Assembly: GCF_000336615.1 (NCBI RefSeq)
Contig: NZ_AOLW01000024.1
Location: 134,444 to 198,443, forward strand
Length of the DNA stretch: 64,000 nt
Source: Haloarcula amylolytica JCM 13557
GTDB taxonomy: Archaea > Halobacteriota > Halobacteria > Halobacteriales > Haloarculaceae
Reading direction: 5' to 3'
Shown: one piece after another, positions 1 to 7,849 of the stretch
Layout of the letters: the number at the start of each line of letters is the position of its first letter
How positions within the stretch are numbered: the stretch's first letter is position 1
Translations under genes and position numbers: made by a program
The notes under the pieces: model-generated
Told to the model about the DNA's origin: nothing
What the model saw: only the letters and a program-made list of their open reading frames with translations
Database searches by the model: none

Positions 1-10
1 GTACGGCGGC

Positions 11-565
11 TTATTCCCCGGTTTCGTTCGCGGTCGTTTCGTTGCCAGTCGTCGCTGTCTCGTTCCCGACCGTGCCGGTCTCATTGCCGGGCAGTTCGGT
101 TTCGTTGCTAGGTATTTCGGTTTCGTTCCCGGGTATGTCCGTTTCGTTGCCCGGAATATCTGTCTCGTTTCCAGGAATTTCAGTTTCGTTGCCCGGGGCC
201 TCGGTCCCGTTCCCGGGCAGTTCGGTTTCGTTGCCCGGTACGTCGGTCTCATTGCCGGGCAGTTCAGTTTCAGTATCCGGCATCTCGGTCTCGTTTCCGA
301 GGGCATCGGTTTCGTTCTCGCCGAGTTCCGTCTCAGTATCCATCCCGGTTCCCTCTTCGGTCTGGGCTTCAGTTTCCGTCTGCGATTCCGTACCGGCTTC
401 CGTCATCGCGTCAGTCTCTGCTGCCGTCGATGTGCCCGGAGCTTCGGCACCGCCGCCACCGCCAGTCTCCGTACCGCTACCGCCAGTGTCACTACAGCCA
501 GCCAGCGCCACGAGTGCGCCGCCTGCGATTTTGATAACGTTCCGTCGAGATGTGGGTCGTCCCAT
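11..565 (-). CDS. Tat lipoprotein with N-x-T sequon repeat array
   Basis: A 184-aa exported protein of unknown function. The N-terminus has a twin-arginine motif (S-R-R at residues 6-8) and a lipobox L-A-G-C (residues 21-24), so Tat export and lipid anchoring at Cys24 are expected. Residues 25-80 are a low-complexity Gly/Thr/Glu linker. Residues 80-184 are a degenerate 7-residue repeat of the form x-x-P-G-N-E-T, and nearly every copy holds an Asn-x-Thr N-glycosylation sequon (14 counted). No catalytic domain is visible, so it could be a glycosylated surface stalk. The long ORF on the other strand is a shadow of the repeat. The family is not recognised; export is well supported. Confidence 0.8.
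   Translation of the reverse strand: MGRPTSRRNVIKIAGGALVALAGCSDTGGSGTETGGGGGAEAPGTSTAAETDAMTEAGTESQTETEAQTEEGTGMDTETELGENETDALGNETEMPDTETELPGNETDVPGNETELPGNGTEAPGNETEIPGNETDIPGNETDIPGNETEIPSNETELPGNETGTVGNETATTGNETTANETGE
14..328. repeat. 21-bp degenerate coding minisatellite
   Basis: Roughly twelve to fourteen degenerate copies of a 21-bp unit encode the heptapeptide x-x-P-G-N-E-T in the lipoprotein above. Copies differ mainly at third positions and in the two variable residues (D/E followed by V, L, A or I). This implies an old expansion under protein-level constraint rather than a fresh slippage tract. Copy number could vary between strains. Confidence 0.8.
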
Positions 566-961
566 AGCGTTTGCCCGAAGAGAAGCCGGACAGTTTGTGA
601 ATGACCTGCTAAGCGTCTGACGGAGAGCCGACAGAACGGCTTAGCAACACCCGAAGGTGGGCCGGTTCGCAAAGCAAATATAAACGATCTGTTTCAGACC
701 ATGATTGGTTCGAGTCCGATATTTCGGCCAGTTCACGGGTGGTTCTACACTTCGATAGCCGAACATCGGCCTGTTGCAGTGTGGTTCGAGGCCCGAGTTA
801 CAACTAATCGTACTGTTCCCGAGCGGTTATCGAGCGCATAGGTATCTTCGCCCCTGGGGCAACGATATCAGGCCCTGCATTGTGAGTCAGACAGCCGTTT
901 TAGCGGTCAAAATCGCTCAGTCGCCGTTTAGCAACGTCATAACCTGAACGCAGTGGGCAGA
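566..961. other. Intergenic region without a supported gene
   Basis: This stretch lies upstream of the lipoprotein gene. Short ORFs on either strand are rich in Arg, Ser and Pro and look like frame shadows. An A/T-rich box lies near 675-685, but it is more than 100 nt from the lipoprotein start, so I cannot assign it. No RNA gene or repeat was recognised. Confidence 0.4.
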
Positions 962-1159
962 TCAGTCTCCATCCTCGCGGGAACTCCCGTAGCCGTAATT
1001 GTCGCCGCCGTCGTCTGGAACATCGGGTACCGGCACGCCTCCGTCAGTTACGAGCCGCGGCTCGTCAACCGGGAGACCATGGTCACCCGACGACAGCACG
1101 ATGAGTTCGGGTGCGACATCAGCCGGCGCGACCTGCCGGCAGTAGCGTCCATCAGACAT
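962..1159 (-). CDS. Small acidic hypothetical protein
   Basis: A possible 65-aa acidic protein starting with M-S-D-G-R-Y. It is rich in Asp, Pro, Val and Gly and ends in a Gly/Asp tail. Its acidic composition fits a haloarchaeal protein better than the basic ORF that covers the same bases on the other strand. An in-frame upstream Met at 1195 would add 12 residues, but they look less acidic. No domain is recognised and no clear promoter box was found, so it may not be expressed. Confidence 0.4.
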   Translation of the reverse strand: MSDGRYCRQVAPADVAPELIVLSSGDHGLPVDEPRLVTDGGVPVPDVPDDGGDNYGYGSSREDGD

Positions 1160-1467
1160 CGGTGGCTCCCTCCGCGAGACCACTGTCAGCCCCATTCCTC
1201 ACATCGCCGGAAACGTCGCGTCGTTCGATTGCCTGCATTGGTGTCATGCTACGATACTGTGTGGATCAGTCATGAACACCAAACGACTTCAACGCGCCCC
1301 TGTCGGCGAAAACGACCACACCTGCGATGGAGTGGCAGTATTTGCCGCATCGCACGCGGTGCGTTCCCGTCGGAAGAGCGCGAACTCGCCGGGTTCTACA
1401 CAAACAGGGTCGACAGTAGCGTTTCAGAACGCGGGGTAGCAGCAAAAGTAACCGCGAAGGCCGAGTC
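1160..1467. other. Intergenic region downstream of ftsY
   Basis: This lies between the stop of ftsY and the small acidic ORF. The only long frame across it is plus-strand and very basic (Arg/His/Ser-rich), unlike haloarchaeal proteins. No structured RNA or repeat was recognised. Confidence 0.4.
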
Positions 1468-2766
1468 CTACTCGCCGATGAGGCTGTCGACGATTTCCTC
1501 GGGGTCGAACGGTTCGAGGTCGCCGTAGTCCTGGCCGGTCCCCAAGAAAAGGATCGGCTTGCCGGTGACGTGCGCGACAGAGATGGCCGCGCCGCCCTGC
1601 GGGTCGGCGTCGGCTTTCGTCAGGATCGCCCCGTCGATCTCGGCCGCGTCGTTGAACTCGCGCGCCCGGTTGACGGCGTCCTGGCCCGCGACCGCCTCGT
1701 CCACGAACAGCGTCATGTCCGGGTCGATGTTGCGGTCGATCTTCTCCAACTGGGCCATCAGGTCGTCCGAGGTGTGGAGTCGGCCGGCCGTATCGCCAAG
1801 CACCACGTCGATGTCGTTGGCCTTGGCGTACTCGACGGCATCGTAGACGACCGCCGTCGGGTCCGAGCCTTGCTCGTGAGTGATGATCTTCTTGTCGAGG
1901 TTCTCGGCGTGTTTCTCCAGTTGCTCGTTCGCGCCGGCGCGGTAGGTGTCGCCGTTGGCGAGCACCGTCGAGAGTCCGCGCTCCTCGAAGTACTGGGCGA
2001 GTTTCGCTATCGAGGTCGTCTTCCCAACGCCGTTGACCCCGGTGAATACGATGGTGACCGGCTTGTCTGCCTGCTGGACGCGCTCGTCGAAGTCGAACTG
2101 GCCGACGTTGATGACGTCGTACAGCGACTCCCGGAGCGCGTCCCGGACGAGGTTCCCCGTGCTGGAGAGCCGTCGGCGGGTCTGACCCGTGAGGTTCTCC
2201 TTGACACCGTCGAGGATCTCGTTGGCGACGCTCATCTCCACGTCGCTCGACAGCAGCGCCAGTTCGAGGTCGTCGAGGTGGCTCTGTAAGTCCTCCTCCT
2301 CGATGACCGTCTTCCCGGTGGCCATGAGCTTCGCCTTCGCGGCGAGGCCGCGGCCGCCGTCATCGTCTTCTTCGGACTCCGAATCGGCTTCGGATGCCGA
2401 GTCGTCATCAGTCACTGCGGTGTCGTCCGACTGAGAAGCTTCCTCGGGGACCTCATCCGCGTCTTCGACTGCCGTAGACGACGCTGTGGCTGGCTCGTCT
2501 ATCGCTTCGGAGTCAGCGGCCGGCGGTTCAGAACCAGTCTGTGGCTGGTCGCTTTCGGCCGTCGGCTCGGCCGCAGCCGCCTGCGTGTCGTCTTCGGACG
2601 ACTGCGCGTCCGTTGCGGGCTCGGCGTCGGCCGCCTGGTCGGCAGGTGCTTCCCCGTCAGCCTCGTCGGCGTCCGGTTCATCCTCCGCTTCGAGTGCGTC
2701 GTCGTCGACGTCCTCCTCGACGTCACTCGTGAACCCGCTGAGTTTGTCCTTCAGTCCGTCGAACAT
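1468..2766 (-). CDS. ftsY: Signal recognition particle receptor FtsY
   Basis: The SRP receptor GTPase, which docks SRP-ribosome complexes at the membrane by pairing its NG domain with SRP54. The 432 residues have a long acidic, disordered N-terminus (about 15-137), the helical N domain (about 140-225) and the G domain. G1 is at about 243-251 (G-V-N-G-V-G-K-T-T), DTAGR at about 325-329, and the TKAD guanine-specificity motif at about 383-386. A C-terminal G-L-E-P-F-like segment fits the family. It is the last gene after rpl18a and pfdA, 7 nt after pfdA, so cotranscription is likely. The acidic extension is typical of haloarchaeal FtsY. Confidence 0.97.
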   Translation of the reverse strand: MFDGLKDKLSGFTSDVEEDVDDDALEAEDEPDADEADGEAPADQAADAEPATDAQSSEDDTQAAAAEPTAESDQPQTGSEPPAADSEAIDEPATASSTAVEDADEVPEEASQSDDTAVTDDDSASEADSESEEDDDGGRGLAAKAKLMATGKTVIEEEDLQSHLDDLELALLSSDVEMSVANEILDGVKENLTGQTRRRLSSTGNLVRDALRESLYDVINVGQFDFDERVQQADKPVTIVFTGVNGVGKTTSIAKLAQYFEERGLSTVLANGDTYRAGANEQLEKHAENLDKKIITHEQGSDPTAVVYDAVEYAKANDIDVVLGDTAGRLHTSDDLMAQLEKIDRNIDPDMTLFVDEAVAGQDAVNRAREFNDAAEIDGAILTKADADPQGGAAISVAHVTGKPILFLGTGQDYGDLEPFDPEEIVDSLIGE

Positions 2767-2773
2767 GGCGGCC

Positions 2774-3235
2774 TTACTCGTCTTCCTGCTCTTGCTGTTG
2801 CATCATCTGCTGCATCTGCTGCTGTTGCATCTGCTGGGCCTGCTGTTCGAGCTCCTCCATCTCGGTCTCGACTTCGGCCTTCTCGTCCTCCAGGTCGCTA
2901 ATGTGGTCGTCCAGCGTCTCCTTCTTGGTTTCCAGCGTGCTGACAGCGCCGTCCTGTTCGCGCTCTGCGGAGTAGCCGCCACCGAGGGAGACGACGACCT
3001 CGTCGATGTCCTCGATAGTCGCGCGGATGTAAGCGTCGCCGCCGAGCGGGACCTGCACCGTGGAGCCGGAGTCCAGCGTCTCGATGGCCTCGATTGCCTC
3101 GTCGATGTCAGTCTGCTTGTCGCGGAGGCGCTCGATTTCCTCGTCGATAGCGTCGACTTCCTGCTCCATCTGCTCGATCTCCTGTGCGACCTGCTGCATC
3201 TGACCGCCGCCGCCACCGCCGCCACCGCCCATCAT
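2774..3235 (-). CDS. pfdA: Prefoldin subunit alpha
   Basis: Alpha subunit of prefoldin, the hexameric jellyfish-shaped chaperone that holds unfolded proteins for the thermosome. The 153 residues start with M-M followed by a run of Gly, then two long coiled-coil helices (about 12-50 and 95-140) flanking a beta-hairpin segment (about 55-90, with P-L-G-G-D-A-Y). The C-terminus is a Gln/Met-rich tail. Its ATG overlaps the rpl18a stop in an ATGA, which indicates translational coupling. The block rpl18a-pfdA-ftsY is a conserved archaeal arrangement. Confidence 0.95.
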   Translation of the reverse strand: MMGGGGGGGGGQMQQVAQEIEQMEQEVDAIDEEIERLRDKQTDIDEAIEAIETLDSGSTVQVPLGGDAYIRATIEDIDEVVVSLGGGYSAEREQDGAVSTLETKKETLDDHISDLEDEKAEVETEMEELEQQAQQMQQQQMQQMMQQQEQEDE

Positions 3236-3405
3236 GCTGCCACCTCCTCGATCGTGATCTGCGTGCGCTTGAGGTTGTGCTGGGAGCCGAAGTCGCTGTA
3301 AACGCGCTCCTCAGCGACGTTCTCGTTTGGCGCGTCGACCTCCTTCTCGAACTGCTGTGGGCCGTCTCGGGCCGGGAAACTACCGCGAACAGTGTACGTG
3401 CTCAT
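3232..3405 (-). CDS. rpl18a: 50S ribosomal protein L18Ae (LX)
   Basis: A 57-aa archaeal large-subunit protein starting M-S-T-Y-T-V-R-G-S-F, with the characteristic Q-Q-F-E-K-E-V and V-Y-S-D-F-G-S-Q-H stretches. I translated it directly because it is below the usual ORF-length cutoff. Its stop overlaps the pfdA start by 4 nt. It heads the rpl18a-pfdA-ftsY run and follows the zinc-ribbon ORF by about 130 nt. The length and position between aIF6 and prefoldin match the archaeal gene order. Confidence 0.93.
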   Translation of the reverse strand: MSTYTVRGSFPARDGPQQFEKEVDAPNENVAEERVYSDFGSQHNLKRTQITIEEVAA

Positions 3406-3534
3406 ACACGCAGGTGCGGGCAGGGCAGGGAAGTATCTTCCCCTTCCGCCCGTCCCGGGTGTGTCTCGTTCACGAGATGGATCGTCCTGTCCTGCGACTG
3501 TGACGACAACGCGATTGGAAAACGAGTGACGGGC

Positions 3535-3672
3535 CTACTCCTCGGACGCCGGCGCGTACAGCATGTCGCCACCGCACTCTGGACAGGACGGCCGGAGCAC
3601 ACCTGTCGAATAGTCACACTTCCGGCAGACGAGGCGGTTCTGGTCTTCCGCGGGCGGTGTTCGCTGGACCAT
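3535..3672 (-). CDS. Zinc-ribbon microprotein (45 aa)
   Basis: A 45-aa protein, below the usual gene-calling cutoff, with two Cys pairs: C-R-K-C at about 16-19 and C-P-E-C at about 30-33. This is a compact zinc ribbon resembling the small RPA12/TFS-like ribbons common in haloarchaea. It reads in the same direction as rpl18a-pfdA-ftsY and lies about 130 nt before rpl18a. It is divergent from the 54-aa zinc-finger gene at 3769. The partner, RNA or protein, is unknown. Confidence 0.75.
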   Translation of the reverse strand: MVQRTPPAEDQNRLVCRKCDYSTGVLRPSCPECGGDMLYAPASEE

Positions 3673-3693
3673 ACGTGACGTTTGGGGACGCAC

Positions 3694-3700
3694 TATATTA
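3694..3700 (+). promoter_or_regulatory. TATA-like box between divergent zinc-finger genes
   Basis: The T/A-only stretch TATATTA lies in the short divergent spacer between the two zinc-finger microprotein genes (starts 3672 minus and 3769 plus). It can serve the plus-strand gene, and its symmetry could serve the minus-strand gene. The start sites are inferred. Confidence 0.4.
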
Positions 3701-3768
3701 TTCTTTGACACGAGTTGTCATGGTTGCCGACCCAGATGGATTTCCCGGGGCAATACGTACAGCCAGCT

Positions 3769-3933
3769 ATGAGCGAGACGACCTACCAGTGCGAGTGCGG
3801 TGCGGCCCTGCGATTCAGGCAGGACCTGACGCTGGAGCGCGGCGGGACCAGTCGGGCCTGGGCGTGTGGGGACTGCGGACTGCCCATTCCGAGCGTGGTG
3901 GCAGAAAAACTCAGCCACCAGCATCCGTCCTGA
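3769..3933 (+). CDS. Small zinc-finger protein (54 aa)
   Basis: A 54-aa protein starting M-S-E-T-T-Y-Q with a C-E-C pair at about 8-10 and a C-G-D-C pair at about 33-36, consistent with one zinc site. The reading frame is open upstream to 3715, but the 18 extra residues look non-coding, so the inner ATG was chosen. It converges on tif6, whose stop is 25 nt away on the other strand. It sits between two highly conserved translation operons. Function unknown. Confidence 0.7.
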   Translation: MSETTYQCECGAALRFRQDLTLERGGTSRAWACGDCGLPIPSVVAEKLSHQHPS

Positions 3934-3957
3934 GCGGGCGGTAAAACGAAAACCGCG

Positions 3958-4623
3958 TCAGTCGATGTAGCCGAGCGCCGCGTCGATACGGCCCAGTTCC
4001 GGCCCGGAGGTGTCCGAGCCACAGACGTAGCCGTGGTCGTTGGCGAGCAACCCGGAGCCGACGAGCGGGCCACCGTAGTTGATGGTCCCGATGTCGGCCG
4101 GCACGTCGAGGACCTCCTCGAGGGCGTCGAGTTCGCCGTCCGTGGCCTTCGGATGACAGAGCACGCCCTTGTTGGTGGCGACGGCGGCGGTCCCGACGGT
4201 CGTGACACCGGCGATGACGCCGCGTTCGACGGGCACGTCCAGCCCATCCTTGACCGCTTGCACGGCATCCCGAGAGAGGTCGGGGTGGACGTACGCGCCG
4301 TAGTCGTTACAGCAGACGACGTTTCCGGCGGCGTTGATCCGGCCGGGCATTCTGGTGATGGGCACGTCGACGACATCCTGAATCCGTTCGATTTCGGTCT
4401 CGCGGACGCGTTCGGAGACGACCAGCCCGTTCTCGTTGCCGGTCGCGAGCGCACCGACGGTCCCGGAGCGGCCGACGGTGGTCGGCACGGCCGGAACGCC
4501 GAGTTCGTCGCTCAGGTCCTCAAGCAGCGATTCGTCTAAGTCTGGGCGAACCAGCACGCAGTCGTCGGTCGCACGGGCGAACACACCCACGTACGACGAC
4601 CCGGAGAAAGCCGCGCGGAGCAA
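3958..4623 (-). CDS. tif6: Translation initiation factor aIF6
   Basis: The archaeal homolog of eIF6, which binds the 50S subunit and blocks premature joining with 30S. At 221 aa it has the full pentein fold built from five alpha/beta subdomains, each seen as a repeating pattern ending in turns such as N-E-N-G-L-V, N-D-Y-G-A-Y, T-N-K-G-V-L and N-D-H-G-Y-V. It is 2 nt downstream of rpl31e, in the archaeal cluster rpl39e-rpl31e-tif6, so the three are probably one transcript. Confidence 0.97.
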   Translation of the reverse strand: MLRAAFSGSSYVGVFARATDDCVLVRPDLDESLLEDLSDELGVPAVPTTVGRSGTVGALATGNENGLVVSERVRETEIERIQDVVDVPITRMPGRINAAGNVVCCNDYGAYVHPDLSRDAVQAVKDGLDVPVERGVIAGVTTVGTAAVATNKGVLCHPKATDGELDALEEVLDVPADIGTINYGGPLVGSGLLANDHGYVCGSDTSGPELGRIDAALGYID

Positions 4624-4625
4624 CG

Positions 4626-4904
4626 TTACTCTGCGGTCTCTGCTTCGACGATGGCTTCGCCCTCTTCCTCGAAGCGGGCGGCGCGAACACGGATCTTGCT
4701 CGGCGTGTTGGCGCGGCCGCGGGCCCAGGCCGCCTCGTTGATCGAGGGGTCGAGGCGGACGGCGTCCTCGTCGACAGAGAAGTGCTTGGCGAGGTGCTCG
4801 CGGATGAGGATCATCGCCTTGTCTGCGCGCTTGTGGTTCGGTTCGGCTCGCGCGTCTCGGAGCGGGACGGTGACGACACGCTCCTCGAAGTCACTGGCGC
4901 TCAT
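4626..4904 (-). CDS. rpl31e: 50S ribosomal protein L31e
   Basis: A 92-aa large-subunit protein near the peptide exit tunnel. Recognisable segments are the N-terminal [11 protein letters not shown], the K-R-A-D-K-A-M helix, and W-A-R-G-R-A-N-T-P with S-K-I-R-V-R-A-A-R after it. The acidic C-terminal tail is a halophilic adaptation. Its start codon shares one base with the rpl39e stop (TAATG), indicating coupling. Confidence 0.97.
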   Translation of the reverse strand: MSASDFEERVVTVPLRDARAEPNHKRADKAMILIREHLAKHFSVDEDAVRLDPSINEAAWARGRANTPSKIRVRAARFEEEGEAIVEAETAE

Positions 4905-5056
4905 TATTCGTCAGTGTCGTTGCGCCGCCAGTGGCGTCGTTTGTGGTTGCGCTGGACCTCGCGGTCCGTCTTGAGCATGACCCAGGCCGGGACTCGACTG
5001 TTCTGGTTGTCGAGTTTGGCCAGTCGCTTCTTCGTAGCCTTCGATTTCTTACCCAT
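4904..5056 (-). CDS. rpl39e: 50S ribosomal protein L39e
   Basis: A 50-aa, strongly basic ribosomal protein translated directly from the sequence: [12 protein letters not shown] at the start and [10 protein letters not shown] near the end, the L39e signature. It lines the exit tunnel. It is the first gene of the rpl39e-rpl31e-tif6 transcript. A TTTAAA box about 30 nt upstream suggests a leaderless mRNA. Its high Lys/Arg content stands out among the acidic proteins of the window, as expected for an rRNA-buried protein. Confidence 0.96.
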
Positions 5057-5082
5057 GGTATGGTGCTTGTTCCGCGCCGTGG

Positions 5083-5088
5083 TTTAAA
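5083..5088 (-). promoter_or_regulatory. TATA box of the rpl39e-rpl31e-tif6 operon
   Basis: A perfect TTTAAA hexamer centred about 30 nt before the rpl39e ATG, on the minus strand. The spacing places the transcript start at or next to the start codon, so a leaderless mRNA is inferred. Confidence 0.7.
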
Positions 5089-5179
5089 TTCCTTCCTTTT
5101 CGAGCCGGTCGCGGCCCGTTATCAGCGGCTATAACTGCGGACGTAGAACTAAGTAGTCCGTGACCCTGATTATCAATGG

Positions 5180-5695
5180 ATGAAGCGCCGGAGATTCCTC
5201 CAGACAATGGGTGTCAGTGCGACAGCCGTCAGCTCTGGTTGCATGGGTGGGGGCGGTGAGGTCGTCGTCAGCGTGCAACAGGACGTCAGAGTTGACCCGC
5301 ACGAAGCGTGGATCAAGGAGGAAATTCCGGACGTATCCGACCCCGGCGGTGAGCTACGGTATATCGTCAAAGCGGACATCCCGTTCAACGTGTACTTTTT
5401 TACTGACCGCGAGCAGTTCGAGCAGTACGACACGTTCATCAAGGGTCGGGAGCCCGACGAGACACCGCCGGGGAACCCCGAGTTCAGCCAGACAGCGGTC
5501 CAGCCGGAGGGGTCGGATATTTACCGGGCGTCCACGGACGACGGCGGCGCGCGGGAGTCACTGGACGAACCCGGGCCGTACTTCTTCGCCGTCGACCACT
5601 CGAACTACCGGATGGAAACACGCGTCGATGACTACGACGATCCGCTGAAGGCCTTCGTCGACCTCACTGTCATCCGGAACAAACTCCCCTTCTAG
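5180..5695 (+). CDS. Tat lipoprotein of unknown function
   Basis: A 171-aa exported protein. It begins with M-K-R-R-R-F-L-Q, a twin-arginine signal, followed by a lipobox-like V-S-S-G-C at about 17-21. The mature part has a beta-rich composition with many aromatic residues and acidic loops, and contains D-H-S-N-Y-R near the C-terminus. Similar short lipoproteins with a phage-tail or cupredoxin-like beta-sandwich are common in haloarchaea, but I do not recognise the family. It ends 4 nt into the oppositely oriented ZIP gene, so the two are convergent. Confidence 0.8.
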   Translation: MKRRRFLQTMGVSATAVSSGCMGGGGEVVVSVQQDVRVDPHEAWIKEEIPDVSDPGGELRYIVKADIPFNVYFFTDREQFEQYDTFIKGREPDETPPGNPEFSQTAVQPEGSDIYRASTDDGGARESLDEPGPYFFAVDHSNYRMETRVDDYDDPLKAFVDLTVIRNKLPF

Positions 5696-6504
5696 ACGAA
5701 CGCCAGCGGCACCATCGCCAAGACGCCAACAGCGACGCCGGCAGTTAGTTCGCGTTTACCGCCACCCGGCAAGCCGTCGCCGTACTCCAGCGCTTCGGGG
5801 ACGAACTCCGTGAGCACGAGATACACCATCGCCCCGGCGGCGAAGCCGAAGCCGAACGGGAGAAATGCCTTCGCCAGCGTGACGAAGTAGTACGCGATAA
5901 CGGCCCCGACCGGCTGTGGCAGCGAGGAGAACACCGCCCACCAGACCATCTTCCACTCGCTGACACCCAGGGAACGGAGCGGGATGGCGATAGCAGTCCC
6001 CTCAGGGACGTTGTGGATGGAGATGGCGACAGTCATGAACACAGCCAGCAGCGGGACGGAGACGCCGAGGATACCCACAGCGGATTCGGGCGTGGCCGAC
6101 TCCAGCCCGAGTTCCGCGAAGGAGACGCCGACGGCGACGCCCTCCGGGAAGCTATGGACAGTCAGAATGCCCAGAATAAGCAGAAGCTTCTTGAAGTCGG
6201 CCCGCTCGAACTGCTCGGGTGACTGGTCGAAGTCATCCAGAAGTTCGTGGGCAACGACGACGAGCAGGACGCCAGCGAGAATGCCGGGAACCATCAAAAG
6301 CGGCGACCCGTATGCCAGCCCCTCCCGGACGAGTCCGAAGAGCGATGCGGCGACCATGATTCCCGAGGCCAGCCCCCACAGCAGGACGTTCCATCTGTCG
6401 GAGAACTCATCGACGAGAAAGAACGGGATCGCACCGAGGCCGGTGGCAAGCGCCGTAAGCAACCCCGCAACGAACACGAAAGCAACGTTCTCAACGGCGA
6501 CCAT
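5692..6504 (-). CDS. ZIP-family divalent metal transporter
   Basis: A 270-aa membrane protein with about eight transmembrane segments. The two ZIP metal-site motifs are visible: H-S-F-P-E-G at about 117-122 (TM IV) and H-N-V-P-E-G at about 164-169 (TM V). The loop between TM III and IV is short and acidic. The family imports Zn2+, Fe2+ or Mn2+ into the cytoplasm; the substrate cannot be told from sequence. Upstream lie a TATA-like box and a DtxR-type half-site, which suggests metal-dependent repression. It is convergent with the preceding lipoprotein gene (4-nt overlap). Confidence 0.92.
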   Translation of the reverse strand: MVAVENVAFVFVAGLLTALATGLGAIPFFLVDEFSDRWNVLLWGLASGIMVAASLFGLVREGLAYGSPLLMVPGILAGVLLVVVAHELLDDFDQSPEQFERADFKKLLLILGILTVHSFPEGVAVGVSFAELGLESATPESAVGILGVSVPLLAVFMTVAISIHNVPEGTAIAIPLRSLGVSEWKMVWWAVFSSLPQPVGAVIAYYFVTLAKAFLPFGFGFAAGAMVYLVLTEFVPEALEYGDGLPGGGKRELTAGVAVGVLAMVPLAFV

Positions 6505-6527
6505 ATCGGTCCTACGCCGCTCGGACC

Positions 6528-6570
6528 GATAAAAATTGTCACTAACCTAATTTATTTTGGTCGGCCTAAA
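6528..6570 (-). promoter_or_regulatory. ZIP promoter with DtxR-like half-site
   Basis: On the minus strand an A/T-rich TATA-like stretch (6528-6537) lies about 29 nt before the ZIP start codon. Directly upstream is TTAGGTTAG (6542-6550), identical to one arm of the classic DtxR/IdeR-type operator, and then an imperfect inverted motif TTTAGG...CCAAAA (6555-6570). The site would overlap the BRE, so a metal-sensing repressor could block TFB/TBP. This is inference from motif similarity only. Confidence 0.45.
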
Positions 6571-6757
6571 CAGTCTGCTGATACGCTGTAAATAGGTTCT
6601 CAAGTGGCTAATTGACGCCCCTCACTCGGTTATAGGCCAGTGCTACGATAGTCCCGACGCTGGCGCGCAGTTATTGACAGAAATTTAATATATTCCACTG
6701 ATACCGTTCACATAGAACGCGCACCGATAGCAACTGCCTGGCCGTGTCGATACACAC

Positions 6758-7321
6758 TCACAGCGACACTGATTCCACGGTTCGGTACGTCGGGCCGTCA
6801 GGTCCCAGCTCACTCTCTTTCAGCCGGATTTCCTCGACCTGCAGGCGTCCCACGTCAGGGTCGTCGTTCTCGACGGCGTTCTGTACTGTCTCTTTGCCGC
6901 CGGCGTGGTCCATTCTGGCGATGGTCGCGTGCGGCGTAAACTCGTGGTCCTCCGGGTCGAACCCCATCGCGACGGTCTGATCCTCGACCGCCTTGTGCAG
7001 CGCAGCCAGTTCCGCGCCACCCTGTCCGTCGCGGACGCCGACCCAGACGACGCTGATGTAGGACAGCGACGGGAACACGCCGAGACCGCCAAGCTCGGCT
7101 TCGAACGGCTCGACGCCGCTGTCTTCGACCGCCCCTTCGAGGGCAGTGACGATGTCGTCAACGCGGTCCGGGTCGGTGTCGCCGAGGAACTTCAGCGTGA
7201 CGTGGGCCTGTGCGGGGTCGGTCAGCCGAAGCCCCGAGACGCCGTCGAATCGGTCCTGAACGGCCGCTACGGCGTCGCTGAGGCCGTCCAGATCGACGCT
7301 GACGAACAGGCGTTTAGACAT
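6758..7321 (-). CDS. thpR: RNA 2',3'-cyclic phosphodiesterase
   Basis: A 2H-phosphoesterase of the ThpR/LigT family, which opens 2',3'-cyclic phosphates at RNA ends. The 187 residues carry both H-x-T-x motifs: H-V-T-L at about 40-43 and H-A-T-I at about 131-134. The inner start (M-S-K-R-L-F-V-S-V-D) was chosen over one 9 codons upstream because family members begin at R-L-F-V/I. It follows the small membrane protein gene by about 45 nt on the same strand. Confidence 0.93.
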   Translation of the reverse strand: MSKRLFVSVDLDGLSDAVAAVQDRFDGVSGLRLTDPAQAHVTLKFLGDTDPDRVDDIVTALEGAVEDSGVEPFEAELGGLGVFPSLSYISVVWVGVRDGQGGAELAALHKAVEDQTVAMGFDPEDHEFTPHATIARMDHAGGKETVQNAVENDDPDVGRLQVEEIRLKESELGPDGPTYRTVESVSL

Positions 7322-7366
7322 AGCTAGCGGTTCCGGTCGGGTCCGCAAGAAAGCTACGGCAAGGGG

Positions 7367-7765
7367 TCAGTGACTGCTGTGGTCTTGGGCTGTATGCCAC
7401 CGCCAGAGGCTATGTCCGAGTCCCAGAGCGACCATTGCGACCGCGACGCCGAAGAGAGCGGGGATAGCAGTGTCAGGAAGGAGACCAAGAGATAGCCGGA
7501 CGAGAATGGCCGCCACAATCAGGAGGGCTACCCGCGCTCGTGCCCGGGGCGTCTCTGCCGGACTGGGTACCCAGCGCCCGAACGCCGGTAGCTGCGCGTA
7601 GTAGCGTCCGGCGAGAGCCGCCAGAACGACCGTTCCTGCAACGCCCGCTCCAGCGGCGGACAGTGACAGCGGGGCCTCGTTCGAGGTGATAGCGGCCCAG
7701 CTAACGACCGCAAACACACCCCCGAAAAAGACGAGCAACGCGTCTACTGCCAGTGGGTCCCGCAT
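7367..7765 (-). CDS. Small four-helix membrane protein
   Basis: A 132-aa membrane protein with about four transmembrane segments (roughly residues 8-25, 32-50, 77-95 and 100-118), an amphipathic loop rich in Arg/Pro between TM2 and TM3, and a His-rich C-terminus. No family is recognised. An A/T-rich box (AGATTTAGG on the minus strand, about 28 nt upstream) suits a leaderless start. It probably shares a transcript with thpR. Confidence 0.75.
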   Translation of the reverse strand: MRDPLAVDALLVFFGGVFAVVSWAAITSNEAPLSLSAAGAGVAGTVVLAALAGRYYAQLPAFGRWVPSPAETPRARARVALLIVAAILVRLSLGLLPDTAIPALFGVAVAMVALGLGHSLWRWHTAQDHSSH

Positions 7766-7849
7766 ATCCGAGAATCCGACCGCAGGACACCTAAATCTTC
7801 ACGAGCCGTGGACGTAGCCCTTAACCGGATTGGCCGTCAATCAGGAGGC

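Noticed and set aside
42..620. 192-aa plus-strand ORF opposite the lipoprotein
   Set aside because: It is Val/Ser/Pro-rich because it reads the opposite strand of the repeat; no signal, motif or promoter supports it.
953..1528. 191-aa plus-strand ORF
   Set aside because: Composition is strongly basic (Arg, His, Ser), unlike acidic haloarchaeal proteins, and it runs into the ftsY 3' end.
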